From contig SSBO01000001.1 of the NCBI GenBank assembly GCA_005281725.1, positions 4,956-68,955 of the forward strand: a stretch of 64,000 nucleotides of DNA. The letters run 5' to 3'. The DNA comes from Wuchereria bancrofti (taxonomy: Eukaryota > Nematoda > Chromadorea > Rhabditida > Onchocercidae). The translations under genes were made by a program, and so were the position numbers. The notes under the pieces are model-generated. The model had not been told where the DNA came from and made no database searches. It saw nothing but the letters and a program-made list of their open reading frames with translations. Positions 10,497 to 23,300 of this stretch are shown in pieces; the stretch's first letter is position 1; each line of letters opens with the position of its first letter.

Positions 10497-13400
10497 GTTA
10501 TGAGAAGTCATTATTTTCAACAACTACACATCCCTCTCCTCCTTCTCCTCTCCTTCCTTTCTTCCTTTTCCTTCTCCTTCTTTCCTCCTCTTCTTCTTCC
10601 CCCGTTTATTCCATCACCCGCCGCCTACTGTTGTTGCCTATTCTTCTTCTTCTTCATTCTTCCTTTTCAAACTTTCATTGTTCATTGGCAATGTTTCTTC
10701 CGATAGTGAAAAGATTTATTTCATTCATTTCATCTCATATTCTCATAGCAACTAGCAACATTGAAAAGTTGCTGAAGAGGACAAGTTATATATGATATAA
10801 AAGTTGGCTATTGAATGATTCAAACTGGTTCAAAGCATTATCTTTCATTAATGAGCAGCGGGTTGAATGAAGTAAAATGAAGAAAGGCGAATGATTCGAT
10901 TCTCTCCGATAGCTTTCACAATTCAATTCAGCATCATCAACTAACTACCGGTCATTTTTCTCGATATTTCTTCCTAATGTCCATCTTCTTGTCATCATCA
11001 TTCTTATCTATCCATTTTCCATCTATCTTTAATATATTCTAATGTTCATTCATTCCTTTACTGCTTTTATCACGCCCCATCAATTTATTTATTTATTGTC
11101 ATATTCTCTCCTTGTAGCACACCAATTATGCACTTTTTAATTTAAAAAAAAAAAAAGAAAGAAAGAAAGAAAGAAAGAAAAGAAAACTTTTCATTAAACT
11201 GAACAATAATTGCTGCTTAGATGATAATAACAATGTCATAATCATAATTTTATATGCAAAAATAAATAATATATTATAACTTTCTGTTTCTTTTTTTTTT
11301 TTGATTTTTAGTCTAATGATTATTACTTGATTAAATGTGTGGAATAAATTGAAAGGTAAAAAATTGAATAAAACACTGACAAATTTTACCATCTCTACTT
11401 TTTTTGTCAAATTATTCAAATTTCTTTTTAACTATTAAATGCAGAAAAATGATTATAAAATGATATTTAAAATAAAAAGAGGAATAAACAATATATGTAT
11501 GTATCAATGAGAAAAATAAATAAGTGTTCATTAATTTGTCTAAAAGATAAAACAAAAAAAAAAATAAAGTAAAACAAAGCAAAACACATATACAAGCGAA
11601 TGTTTCATTTATTTTTTTGATAGCTATCAAAAAATAAATAAAAACTTGGAACAAATGTTATCATTAATTAAAGATTCATATCAACAATAACATTTGAAAA
11701 GAATTGATCTGATATCAAATTTTCCGCTATTAACAAAATGCATTCATTGCATTTCAATATGCAACATGAAAGATTAATGCAATATAAATAAAATTTTACC
11801 AAATTTGTCATATATAAGAGATTACAAAAGAAATAATATTCATATCTTTCATATCAATTAAAAAAATATTCTGGTTGGAATGAATGATAACAATTTAGCA
11901 AAAAAAGAAGAGAATGAAAGAAAAAAAAACTTAAAATATGAAACTTTAAAAACAAACCTTTTCTGAAAGATAATGATTTAAACTATAAATGTTGCAAATT
12001 GCTTTTTGCTAATTTTCATCTGCGACATAAATTTGTCGGAACTTTGTTGTAATCCTTATACAATTATTATATAAGCGGTTGTGACGATACTAAATATTTT
12101 AATAGAAATTGAAAATAGAAACATTTTTGTACAGTTTGGATTTAAATACTTCCATTGCTTGTAGTACAGCTTTATATGATTAATTCATCTGCAGTTCAAA
12201 TAGCTATATTATTTGTAATTAAGCTTTAAATACCTATTTAATCTTTGATCTTAGCACAGATAGGTATATTATGTTGTCAGATAGCAGTATGCTTTATCTT
12301 TAGTTTTATTTAAAATAGCTATATAGTACATTGTCCAAACTGATTATATCAGAATTTGCTGTAAGTGCTTGATGATAACAAATTGTCGTCTTTAAATTGA
12401 GAATTTTTTTTTTTTTAGCATTGATGAAATCACATAGGTAAAACTGTCGGATTGATCACGTAACCGGAAATATCCATAAAATTTTTTCGTTACTTTTCAT
12501 ATTTAGGTTGCTGTAGCAGCAATAAATCAAATGAAACGTACAACATACACATACATACATGCACACACACACATATACACATACACACATACATACGAAC
12601 ATATATGTATGTATATATATATAGACATACATAGTTTTATAAATATTAAATTTAATAAGAGAGAAGAGATTAAGGAAGGGTAGGTACACGTACGTTGCTG
12701 ATAGATAGTTCCTTAAATGCCGCTAGGTTTTAAATATATGCAAAACTGGTATATATTTAGGGTGAGCTGCTACAAGTGACCAATAAAGGTAGTAGAAGTA
12801 GCGGTTCCAGTCGCATGGTTTCACTCTTTTGATCAGCATATGCTCAACTATGTCATTAATATTCAAACAGGATAACTAATCGTTGTCAACTTATTGTCAC
12901 TGCAACTAACTACCGATGTTGTTGTTACAGTGTGTTTATTGCCGTTGTTATTATTGTTACTTTTATTGTTTATTAGTATTACTATAATTTAATACTAATA
13001 TTGTACTGTTATAGTAATATTGTTTTAGTAAAAAGTTCCCTTTTTTTTTTCTTTGTTGGATATAGAAAAATTAGAAGTAATTAATTTGTCATAAATTATC
13101 ATATAATTGTTGAAAAATGATATAAAATGAGAATTTATTTCAGTTTCTAAATTAATTTTTAATAGGTTAGATTAGTTATGTAAAATAATTTTTGCAAATT
13201 AAAGGTAGAAAAGAGTTAAGCTAGAACTTTTTTTTTTTGACTTTTAAGAACTTTTAAGTTTTTTTTTTTTGATAATTACTGTCAATTTATTTTTAACTGT
13301 TTTCTTTGTTGTTATAGCTTACATTAATTATAACTGCTAGCTGAATTTTCAACTTTTTTTTTTTTTGTTTTGCTTTTATTTGTTCTTCGTTTTTCTTGGA

Positions 13401-13990
13401 GGAATTTAGTGCCAATCATTTGCATTTATTATATTACACAAACTGATTTATCATTCATTTTAATTCCGTTTTAAATTTAACATTTAATTTCGGTTAAAAT
13501 GTATGTGTTCTGGTGTTTCATTGCTCTTTTCCTTTCATTTTTACTTTTGATTGTTTATGTTGAAAAGATGTTCGTTGATTTGTAAGCAATTAGGTGTCGA
13601 CAATAAAAGTAATCATCGATGACTACTTAATAGATTTTTTTTTTTTTAACAAAAACATTGGTGAATTTTCTCTTTTCCATTTCTTTTTCTGCAAAAAAAA
13701 AGAAAAAAAAAGAAAACTTTTACTTAGCTAAACTTAATTTCTCTAATCATTACTACTATCATTGTGATAGCTATTATTGAAATTAGAAATAATTAATTTG
13801 TGTTGTATGCTTGAATTCAAATATTAAATACAAGGAAGGATGAATAGTACAAGACGAGAGGGAATTTAGGAGAAAATGAAGAAAACAGGGAAAGCACAAG
13901 TAGTATTCAGAATGAAATAGAAATGAAATTTTCTGATCCACAAAAATTTTCCTTTCATTGATTATTGCAAATAATATGTAAACATATGAC
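10497..13990. other. Gene-poor DNA with simple repeats
   Basis: CT-rich DNA runs to about 10680, (GAAA)n lies at about 11155-11181, and a CA/TACA microsatellite at about 12541-12625. Several poly-T tracts occur. The ORFs on both strands are low complexity (Phe, Leu, Ile, Tyr or Cys/Val from repeats). I found no exon chain. Confidence 0.55.
12541..12625. repeat. CA/TACA microsatellite
   Basis: Interrupted ACATAC/CACACA repeats run into TATGTATGTATATATATA. The overlapping minus-strand ORF of Tyr, Val and Cys is a translation of the repeat. Confidence 0.85.
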
Positions 13991-13995
13991 ATTGC

Positions 13996-14040
13996 TGATA
14001 TGATATGATATGATATGATATGATATGATATGATATGATG
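13996..14040. repeat. (TGATA)n pentanucleotide microsatellite
   Basis: Almost nine perfect TGATA units in tandem. Perfect copies imply recent expansion and probable length polymorphism. Confidence 0.95.
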
Positions 14041-14971
14041 TACAGTAAATTTGGATAAAATGAAAGTATTATTTTGATACCATAATAGGTAGTAGCCAAA
14101 TAGTTGAAATGATTTGCAAAAATGACAATAACAATAAGTAATCTAATCTAAGATATGACATGTGGCAATAAACCGGGTATGAGCGACTGACTACAATCAT
14201 TGCTTTGACTTCGACGACGATCGGTCGAATTTGGGTCGATGATGTCCTGCTCCAATGCTCCTTCACTGAACAATACAACAACAATACACAACAATTAAAA
14301 CTACTTCAAAAATGCTCCTTTTTCCCAATCGGCATCAAGCCATTATCATCATCGTCATCTATCACGATCACTATCAATCATCATCACTATCACTGTTATC
14401 ATTATCATTAGCAGTAATATCTAACAAACTGATCAGTATATTTTGTTAATTTCTCGTTACCTCTAACTCTTCCTAGCTTTTACCCACTTCTGCTTAGCAC
14501 TTCATTATTATATAAAAAGAGTATTTTCATTTATTAAAAATATTTACCAAAATTTTCAAATGTTATTCGCTTTTTCTTCTTAATTTTTCTGGTGCTCATT
14601 AAATAAAGCATCATTTAGCTTTTTTTTTTTTCATTCTTAAGCTTGATCAGTATATTTTTGTTAGTATATAAATAATAAATTTGAATACATTAGTTGCAAT
14701 TACGGAAAGTTTAAATTTAAGGATTTATTTTCAGTATTATTATCAAATTCAAATATTTGTCTATTTTCCTCCATTCCAAATTATTATCATATTTTTTGAT
14801 ATATCTTGTAATTTTTTCAATTTTTTTTTCTTTCAAACTCTCTTTTTACTTCTCTCTTTTCTTCTTTTGCTTTTTTACCTTCCTTTCTTAGCTATTTCCA
14901 AGAAAAGATTGTTAAAATGAATTATTTATCGGGTGTAAATATTTATTTTGAAGGATGAATCTATTGTTTGT

Positions 14972-15358
14972 TGATGATGATGATGATGGTAATGATGATA
15001 GTGATAATGATGATGATGGTAATGATGATAGTGATAATGATGATGATGGTAATGATGATAGTGATAATAATGATAGTGACATGATGATGGTAATGATGAT
15101 GATAATAGTGATGATGATAATGATGATAGTGATAGTGATGATGATGATAATGATGATGATGATAATGATGATGGTGATAATAATGAAAGTGACATGATGA
15201 TGGTAATGATGATGATAATAGTGATGATGATAATGATGATGATCGTGATAATAATAACGGTGATAATAATGGTAGTAACGTGATGATGATAATGATGATG
15301 ATGATGATGATGATCGTGATAATGATGAGAACAATAATGATGATGATGATAACGATGA
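14972..15358. repeat. Long (GAT)n-type compound microsatellite
   Basis: About 390 bp of GATGAT with AATGAT, AGTGAT and GGTAAT variants, including three near-identical 30-bp units (GATGATGATGGTAATGATGATAGTGATAAT type) at 14980-15070. Five long ORFs in both directions (poly-Asp, poly-Met, poly-Ser or poly-Ile) are repeat translations. Confidence 0.95.
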
Positions 15359-15430
15359 TTGGAAATGAATTCAAAATTTTCAGATTGATAGCAACGTAGT
15401 ATGAATTAGAAAGATGAAGTAGAATGAGAA

Positions 15431-15531
15431 TAAATGAATGAATGAATGAATGAAATGAATGAGTGCTATTCGGGATGAGAGTGAAATTTGAAATGAAATG
15501 AATAAGAAAGAGAAATTTTTAGGCGAATTGC

Positions 15532-15563
<32 letters not shown>

Positions 15564-15600
15564 ATGATGATGATGATGATGATAATGACGATGATAATGC
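15431..15600. repeat. (GAAT)n, then CTG/TTG and GAT repeats
   Basis: (GAAT)n at 15431-15460. A GCTGTTGTT block at 15529-15562 then runs directly into (GAT)n at 15563-15600. The ORFs across it are repeat-driven. Confidence 0.85.
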
Positions 15601-15689
15601 GGCTCCTCTGTACTGTAGAATTTTGCGCCGGGGTGCATTTCGGTAAAATAGGACCCTATCTATCCTTATATCCATGCCTTTCATTCCAG

Positions 15690-15924
15690 TAACCCTCATT
15701 TCATTCCACCCGGGAGCTTATCATCAAATTGGGTCTTCCACTTCCACACACCTTGTCTTAATTTTATCCTTCCCCTTCACCCCCTCCTCCCACCCCGTAC
15801 ACCTCTCCCCGCTCTTCATTCCCGCATCTCCTTTCTCCTTCTCTCTCTCTCCTTTATCCACCACCTCCTTTTCCCCTCCCAATTCCCGCATCTTCCCCTC
15901 TCCCCGTATCCTCTCTCCTCTTCC

Positions 15925-15957
<33 letters not shown>

Positions 15958-17223
15958 TACAACATATCCCATTCTTCTTTGGAATTATCCAAGCAATATG
16001 AACCATATTTTTCTGGAATGATCAGTGCAATGGTTACAAACTGTGTTTATTCCTTAATGGATAGCAACAATTAATTGGGTTTAATACTTCATTTTTCTAT
16101 ATTTTAATTAATTATTATTAAATTTATTGCTAATTAATGATGCTATTGCTAATAATAATTATTCTTGTTATGGTAATAATTAATAAGAATGTTTTTCCCT
16201 TCCTTAAAATGGAAATATATGCGAGAAAGTAGTATGTAATACTTTTAGAACCTGTTATTATCATTTCCTGATTATAATATAAAATTTCCAATTTTCCGAA
16301 CTTTTTTTCCTTCTTTTCTTTTCTCTCTTCCGCTATCTTTCCCTCTCCCTTTTGGGTTTTTTTCTGTTTTTTTTCTTTTTTTTTTTGTTTAAGAAATCGT
16401 TCTATATTCTTTTTGCTATTTTCAACTAAAATTCATTGAAATTTTATCGTTTTTTGAAAAAATTTACCCTTTTTTTATCTTGTTTCCTCTTATGTTTTTC
16501 TTTATCCAAACTAAAGATTAAATTTATAATTTATAAAGCAATTGCTTTTTGTTAATATAATAATTAATAAGCTAATTCCAATAGAGTATTTTTTTCCCTG
16601 TGCTAATTTTAACATTTATAAATTATGCAACACATTCTCACTAATCACTAATCTCTTAGTTTTTTATTCTATTTTCACTTTTAAAATATTCAAATGAATG
16701 AGATTAGTGGCATGGCAATATTCTTTTTTGTGGTTTAGAAAACATAAATTTCTTTTTTTGAAAATTTTCAGCCATGTTTTTCCAGCATTTTTCTATAATA
16801 AAGAATTAATTTTGATAGTGTTAAATTTCTGAAAATTAAAAATTATTTAGCATTAATTTAATTCTGTACATGAAAAATGAATTGTAGCAATTAACTCATA
16901 TTAGTAGAAACTTGTTGGTTGTAATACTAACTTTAAACTTTCCCAAATGTAATTTAGCATAAAAAGTTTTCAAATTTAAGCTTCAATTTGTTTCTTCATT
17001 TGCAGCATTTAAATTAAACCTGTTGCAAATTCTAAAATTTCCATGTACTAACCAATTGTAAAATGTATTCAAAATATTTGAATGTTTACCAGAATTATTA
17101 TTATTATTTTTTTTTTTTTGAGAAGAAAAGATGTGTGTTTAAAATTCGTATAAATTTGTGCTATTTAAAAAGTTTTTCTTTTTTTCTAATCAAGTTCAAT
17201 CAAATTTATTATAATTTTTGCAG
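15690..17223. other. Region upstream of the zinc-finger gene
   Basis: A CT-rich, relatively GC-rich stretch (about 15690-15960, with TCCTCC repeats) is followed by ordinary AT-rich DNA. It ends in ATAATTTTTGCAG at 17211-17223, a strong acceptor and a likely spliced-leader trans-splice site or end of a 5' UTR intron. The CT-rich block may be promoter-proximal; this is inference. Confidence 0.35.
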
Positions 17224-17234
17224 TGATTTCACCG

Positions 17235-17273
17235 ATGATAGATGCACGACAAATGAAAACATATTGCATTTAG
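17235..17273 (+). other. Upstream ORF in the putative 5' UTR
   Basis: A 12-codon ORF (MIDARQMKTYCI, then TAG) lies between the likely trans-splice acceptor at 17223 and the main ATG at 17327. If the UTR starts at the acceptor, this uORF would reduce translation of the main ORF. Confidence 0.3.
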
Positions 17274-17326
17274 AAGAATGTATCTGAAAGTTTAATATTT
17301 ATCTGTTTGTAATTATTTGTACAATA

Positions 17327-20300
17327 ATGGATGCATTAATATTAAATGCTGGACATTCGCAATTGGAAGAACAGCTAAAAATCGCAGCAGCTTGCGGTGT
17401 AGCGGAACGACAACACGGATCTAGATCTAATGATATTACCGCGGTGATAGCAACGGATGATAACGATGAGATCACAGCAATGGAAGACAATAATGAAGGT
17501 TTATAATTAATTTTAATTCTTGTAAGAATAAAAAAAAAAAGTGTCAGCATTTGTTTGCCTTTTTTTTTCTTTAACAAAAATGAAAAATATCAACGGTTTT
17601 TGATTAAAAGTTTTTTGTAGTTTGAAATGAAATTTTAAAATTCTCATTAAGATTTATTTAAATTACTTGAAATTACTAATATTATTTTTTTTATATAAAA
17701 AAAATTTTTTTCTATGTTTAATTAATACATTATTTGTTTTTATAAATAATAATTGTAATCTGTAGGGAAGTTTTTTTTTTGAAAATGTGTATATTAAGCA
17801 GTTTATATATTTTTTTTAATTCTTGAAAATTAACAAAAACCATTGACCAAAAGCATATATTTATTTCTTTAATTATAATAATTCATACTTCTTGAAATTT
17901 TTAAAAATTTCATTCCATAATATAGCATTATTCTTTTCATATTCAATAAAGAAATAAACCGAAACTATTTTTTCTTCATTTTAAACTGAAAATAATTTCT
18001 GATCATTGACCAAAAAGTATGTTGAACCGAACAAAATTCCAAAAATTCATAATCTAATCCTACTTACGTTCGTTTTTGAAATTTCAACTTACTATTCATA
18101 ATTTTTCTAGATTGCACAAAATTTCGTAAAATTTCAAGATACAAATTTTATAAAAATTTGAAACTATTTCTTCTCCATTTTTCTCCTTCACAATATCATT
18201 ATTTCTTGAATTATCTATGATATTTTAATTCATTTATGGTAAAACAAATGAAAATTGGGCATTCCATGCAAATTTTATAAAATCCAAAATGGAACAAGTT
18301 TAATTTCTCAGAAATTAATAACAAATATAAATTTATCTTTAAGATGATAATCTACAGTTACCTCCATTTAATATTAATCTTTGCATACCATCTATAATTT
18401 TTTATATGTGGCTTTTCCATAAACTATAATTTCACGACATTCTGTTACAAGGTCATAAAAAAAAAAATTAAATTAGCTGTTTCTTTTTTTTTTCAATTAC
18501 TTTTGACCAATTAATTTATTTTTTTGAAGCTAACATAAACTAAACAAAAATGGACTTTGTTTAGTTTATTTCACCATTATTTAATTAATATTTTTACTAT
18601 GTATTTAATTATATGCTTTGATTGACATATTTTTCTTCTGATATGTCCGATTAAAATTTATTTGAATAAATTTAGGAAAAAAAAATGATAATTAATAATG
18701 TATAATATGCATTTTAGGTGGAAGTAAAATTTCATTTTAGTTTTTAATTAAAATTAAATTAAAAATGTTTAAAATGTTAAATTCATGGCAAAAAAAATAG
18801 ATAGGTGTGTAAGTCTATTCCATTCATTTATTGCTTCTGTCTTTTTTTTCTTTTTCACTCATTTATTTTGATTAGTAATAATATTCCAAATAAATTCCAA
18901 GAGATTGACATTTCAAATGACGCTACGAATCAAATAATAAATGAAGCAATTCAAACAGTAGGAGAAGTAAAGAAAAAAATAGAAAAATTAGAAGGAAGTT
19001 TTCTTTTTTTTTTTTCCTTAAATTTTTTTTTCGGTCATATGACCCAGTGACCTGTATGTGCTACTACTGCTTCTGCTCTTGCTACTACTACTATGATATA
19101 TGTATCTGTGTATGTGTGTGTGTGTTTCTGTCTGTGTGTAATTGTTAGGAGAGAGAGAAGGGGGGACAGGGGACATGGGACAGCACATTCGTGAATTCAA
19201 ATTTTAATCCAATTATTCCAATTTTTTTTTTTTACTTCAAGATTTCGTTTTTCATCTTTTGCAATAATCAGCAATTTCTGTAATTCAGCAATATTTTCTG
19301 AAAGGAAAACTGATAAATGAAACTGATAATAAGAATAAATGAAATAAAATAAAATGAAATTAAATGAGTGAAAGAATCATATTTCATGAAGAGAAGAAAA
19401 AAAAAAGTAAACGTTCATCATTCATTACTGCTTATTTCGTAATTTGGAAATAAGTAAAATCTACTGAAATAATTGAGAGCCCAGATTAAAAGAAGTTAAA
19501 ATTCGCTTAGATTATATAATCAAAAGCTAAAAAGAGATGAGGTGAAAGAGAGCGACAAAGATAGAAAATGTGAAAAAAAAAAGAGAGAAGAAAAAAGATT
19601 TAAATTGAAATATGAAGTTAAATGCAAATTGTGAGAAAAAAATTAATCAGGAGAAAATAATTAAAAGAAATTAATGCTTGTGTTAAACATTATATTTATT
19701 GGTTAGAGGAAATAATCGTTTAAAAAAAAACTTTGTATTGCATATAATTGGATTATACATAGTAAACCTTCTCAAATCTTTTTAATTACTCATTATCGAC
19801 AGCTAGTTTAATGCCTAAATTAGGTTAATTTTAACAATGTTCTTTTTAAACACCACTTCTATCACTATGATATGGTTTGTCGTTAGTTCTATCACGATGA
19901 TATGGTTTATATAATCATTTATCCATCGTTTGCCCGCGAAACTGATTGCTAGTAGTGCCAAAAGCTAACAGTTTATCTCATATTGTTTGCATTTGTTCGT
20001 TGCTAAGTTATTATTAACTTAAAAGAAGCCAAGTTTTTAATTAAGCTAAATGAATTTACAATTAATACTTTACTCTATGTAATAAGTTTAGCAAAATTTT
20101 TGCATATGCTACTGCTTACTACTCTAGCACCTGTCATTACATAAAATATGCCTTTTCATCTGATTATTTTCATCTAAAATAGCAGATAAAAGTTAAGTTG
20201 AGGTCCAAAAGGTAATGCTGCGGTAGGTGAAATGAAGAGAAAAAGATTCGGATATAAACCAGTTTTGAAAATAGCTCTTTTGCAATTGTAACTGTTCACA

Positions 20301-23300
20301 TAAAATTTGTACATTCCTATGGGTATATTTTGTATATATATATATATTGAAAAGAAATACAATAAAATAAAATAGTAAAGATAAGGATATTATTAGGTTG
20401 GAATAAGGAGAGATGGAGAAAAAGATAAAAAACGGATAAAATTATAACAATTTGCTAATATAAAACCATTCGCTAATAGAAAAACCATCCTTTGTTTTAT
20501 CCCTTCCCTCTCTCTCTCTGTTCTCACAACCGTATTTTCTTCTTTTACTTCTCTCTCTTTTTCTCCCTCTCTTTCTCTCTCTTCCTCTACATATTCTCGT
20601 TTATTTTTTGTATTGAATCTATTTTGGTTATGATTAAAAAGTTATGAATTAGGTATATATAAATATTTTATTCATAATTATGTATATAAGTATATTCGAA
20701 ATAAGGAAAAAAATTCCAGAAGAAATAGATATTTATTTTATACAAATTATACACATATGATTTACCTTTTCGGTATTATAATCGTATTAGGTTAGCATAA
20801 ATTGATGTGATAGGCTTCTGTTACTTTCTTATAATTGTCTTACTTATTTCTTTAGCTTATATCGCGTAAATATTTTCAATAAGGGATTGTTGAATTCTTT
20901 CAATACTGTTTGACTATAATAATATACAATGAATTATGTGTTGTAAGAAATTTAATTTTGATTATAATTAAAAATTAAACTAAAATATTGAAAAGTTTGT
21001 AAATCGTTAGGGAATAGTATCATATTTTGCTAGTATCATTTTATAATAGGTACTCTAATTTTACAAACCATTTCAAGTCTTAAAGGATTCATAATAAACT
21101 ATGCAAATTGCAGGTATTGTGGAAAATTCGATGGCATCTCCATCGTCAGAGCACGATAGCTCAGCGGGTTTACCATCACCTCCAAAACAAGCATTGATGG
21201 ATGACGATTTTGTTAAAACTCTCGAGCAACTTTCGAAACAAGTTTGTTAAATTATTAATTCATAATGAATCTCACTATTTTTTCAAAAGTTTTCGTAAAG
21301 TTTTTGTGATTGCAATTACCATCTGTGAATTTTTTCCCATTTATGAATGATTGTATGCTTTTACTTCAGTAGTTTATTTATTATTGCATATTTTAGACTT
21401 CTCAGTAGTATGGAATTAAATGAAATATTTCATTCGGTTGCAATTGAAATAAATTTTTTCCTCTAATACTTAATTATTGCGTAACCATTAAATTTAATAA
21501 ATTATTCAAAAAATGTATTCATTCTTTCTTTTTTTCCCCACCATAGTGTTATTATAAATTTTCTACGCAACACGCGGCATATCTTCCTAACACCTGAAAT
21601 GTTCTTGTGATCTATCAAAAATTAATTTCAGTTTATATTGTCATAGCAAAACTGAATGATACGAAAGTGACGCATAATGCGCTAATGCATTTCAACCTGA
21701 CAAAATTAAGTAATGTGAAAGTAGAAGTTTTTTATAATAATTAATTTAGATACAGTATCACCTGTAAACTTGTTTAATTTTCAGCAGAGTTCACGAGTAC
21801 TAAGCACTGCAGAACAAGGCATTACTCCTCAGCATGGTAATTTCAGAACTGTACTGAAAAGACCTGATTTAAAAGGTCGTTTTCTTTTCTAATTATGAAT
21901 TTTTGAATAATTGTTTAACATAAAAAAAGGAATGAATTGTTTGTAAGGTACTCTTGGCATTTGGAACTCTTGGCGTTTAGAAGTTTTAAGTAAGAAATGA
22001 AGTTTTACATGAAACAATGAATTTTTTATTTGCTTTATCAGTATTTTTTTTTATTTGAATGTTCATCCAGAATTGTTGTTAGCAGTGAGTAAATACACTT
22101 ACTTCATTGTGATATGAATGAATTAGTGATAAAAGATTCCTTCCCAAATTAAAGTGAGATTTACTGAAAGAGTGTCAAGTAGCATATAGTAAATATTTAA
22201 AAATTTTATTCGGTAAAGCAGGTTCGATTCATTTGTTTCATCGGATATGATTCTTCAACATTTTGCTATTACCTATGACAGCTGCTATTTAACTTTTTTA
22301 TGGATGATGCAAAATTTATTCCAAGTGTATATTCATTATCTAGATAAATTTAGTGACAAGCTAATTAATCATTAACATTTGTAGGAACTTTCCGGTGTTC
22401 GATATGTCAAAAAATTTTTTGTCATTCATCGTCACTAAGTCGTCATCGAATGCAAGCACATTTCAAAAGTTACACATGTACGCTATGCAGAAAGGAAATT
22501 ACAAGTTTGTGTTTTCTTATTTAAAGAAAGATTTGAAAGACTTATCATTATTATTAAACAATTTATTTGCATGACTGCAAAACTAAACCAAAAGAAAAAA
22601 ACCAAAAGGATTTAAAAAAAAGGATTTGGATAAAACTTAGATATTTGAAATTCAGAGATTTATTATAGTAATTTCTTTTTTCCTTTCTTCCATTTAAAGT
22701 AATACCTTATTTTTATACTATATGGTAAAGTTTAATAATCATTATCTTCTTTTGCTTTCTACACACCTTTTCCTAATTAATTGAGTTTAATTCTGTGTTC
22801 TGCTTTCCACATAGCTTTTCCCAATTAATTACTTGAGTTTAATTCTGTGCATCCAGCGTTATTTTTATTTTTTCAAATAAAGTTAATTCTTAAACAAAGT
22901 TAATTTAGGTCTAAAATTTTTAAGTATAGGTTAATTTAATTTTTAAATATAGGTTGATATTCGAAACATTTCAAGTTTTCAAATTTATCAGAAAAAGGAA
23001 TAATAGTTTTTATTATTATTGTATTCATCGTTGTTCCAGTAGTAAATGAATTTTTATTCATTTCTTTTAATAAAACTACAACAATAAGAGCTATATTTAT
23101 TATTTTAGGCGCATTAATTGTTACATTAATAATATGAAAATATCACAGTAATTGTTACTATTAACATTAATAATAAGAATAGTATAAATTTGTTATAGAA
23201 TATTATTATAAATTCTAGTGGCAAACAGTTTATTTCAAATATTTATTTTAATCACTAAAAGAAATATTTTAGTGCATTTTTATTTTTCATAATGCTTTCG

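Noticed and set aside
10334..10795. 153-codon ORF across the gap
   Set aside because: It spans 36 unknown bases and a low-complexity CT tract, so the frame is meaningless.
14912..15374. Four to five long overlapping ORFs (poly-Ile, poly-Ser, poly-Asp, poly-His)
   Set aside because: They are translations of the (GAT)n microsatellite in different frames, with no start context or splice signals.
23040..23137. Mitochondrial or Wolbachia insertion
   Set aside because: The hydrophobic frame briefly looked organellar, but it ends at TGA with no neighbouring mitochondrial or bacterial gene, and I could match it to no specific protein.
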